From the NCBI GenBank assembly GCA_024408895.1, contig JAKSUO010000001.1, positions 1 through 31,844 on the forward strand: DNA of 31,844 nt, written 5' to 3'. Numbering within the stretch: position 1 is the first letter of the stretch; each line of letters begins with the position of its first letter. Below the pieces are notes generated by a model, which worked only from the letters and a program-made list of their open reading frames with translations, searched no databases and was not told the DNA's origin. The position numbers were made by a program, and so were the translations under genes. This DNA comes from Alphaproteobacteria bacterium. Lineage in GTDB: Bacteria; Pseudomonadota; Alphaproteobacteria; RF32; CAG-239. Positions 31,766 through 31,844 of the stretch are shown piece by piece.

Positions 31766-31844
31766 ATGAGGAATAACAAACATATTTCGCCGCGGCAAGT
31801 AAAACAAAACATATTCATTATTCGTCAATTGGCTAGACGTGATT
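31766..31844 (+). CDS. start of a gene, possibly an ABC-2 polysaccharide-export permease (partial)
   Basis: ATG at 31766 with GGAG 6 bases upstream, open to the window end (26 codons): MRNNKHISPRQVKQNIFIIR then QLARRD. The basic N terminus ending in I-R-Q-L-A-R-R-D resembles the start of KpsM/Wzm-type permeases, which have a cytoplasmic amphipathic segment of the kind L-x-x-R-D-x-K before the first helix. Too short for certainty. Confidence 0.35.
   Translation, partial: MRNNKHISPRQVKQNIFIIRQLARRD

Overview
The window is an AT-rich, gene-dense bacterial chromosome segment. Its gene orders are typical of Alphaproteobacteria: leuS-lptE-holA, miaB-phoH-ybeY-lnt and ruvA-ruvB-ybgC. The AT-rich composition together with these alphaproteobacterial housekeeping proteins would suit an uncultured, possibly host-associated Alphaproteobacterium. 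That placement is inference; no rRNA or other marker is present to fix it.

Layout. 1-528: 3'-truncated DUF3108-type exported protein (minus). 598-7130: cell-wall and elongasome block (plus), ddl then mreB-mreC-mreD-mrdA-rodA with short gaps or overlaps. 7135-11195: holA, lptE, leuS (minus), an overlapping operon converging on rodA. 11401-14721: three unrecognised cytoplasmic-looking proteins (plus), the last two forming an operon with a good promoter and a rho-independent terminator. 14787-19313: a nitronate-monooxygenase-like flavoprotein, then a small lipoprotein gene followed by VWA protein, PP2C phosphatase and protein kinase, a TerY-P-type signalling triad (minus). 19409-24060: TlpA-like thioredoxin (plus) and a minus-strand run of TerB-like protein, unknown, YggT, DUF167, FolD, unknown and YqaA-like membrane protein. 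24175-28610: miaB-phoH-ybeY-lnt (plus). 28603-30752: ybgC, ruvB and a frameshifted ruvA (minus). 30902-31844: a decayed glycosyltransferase, a 3' fragment of truA and the start of a new gene. This last part looks like a rearrangement scar at the edge of a surface-polysaccharide region.

How the genes work together. Ddl supplies D-Ala-D-Ala for peptidoglycan, while MreBCD, PBP2 and RodA form the rod-shape synthesis complex. LptE and Lnt serve the outer membrane (LPS insertion and lipoprotein acylation). MiaB, PhoH, YbeY, LeuS and TruA belong to RNA and translation. RuvAB does Holliday-junction branch migration. The kinase/phosphatase/VWA set looks like a reversible phosphorylation switch of unknown input.

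The most unusual parts are the TerY-P-like triad led by a tiny lipoprotein, a pair of unknown proteins sharing a 17-residue motif, and the right end, where ruvA, a glycosyltransferase and truA are all broken within about 1.7 kb.
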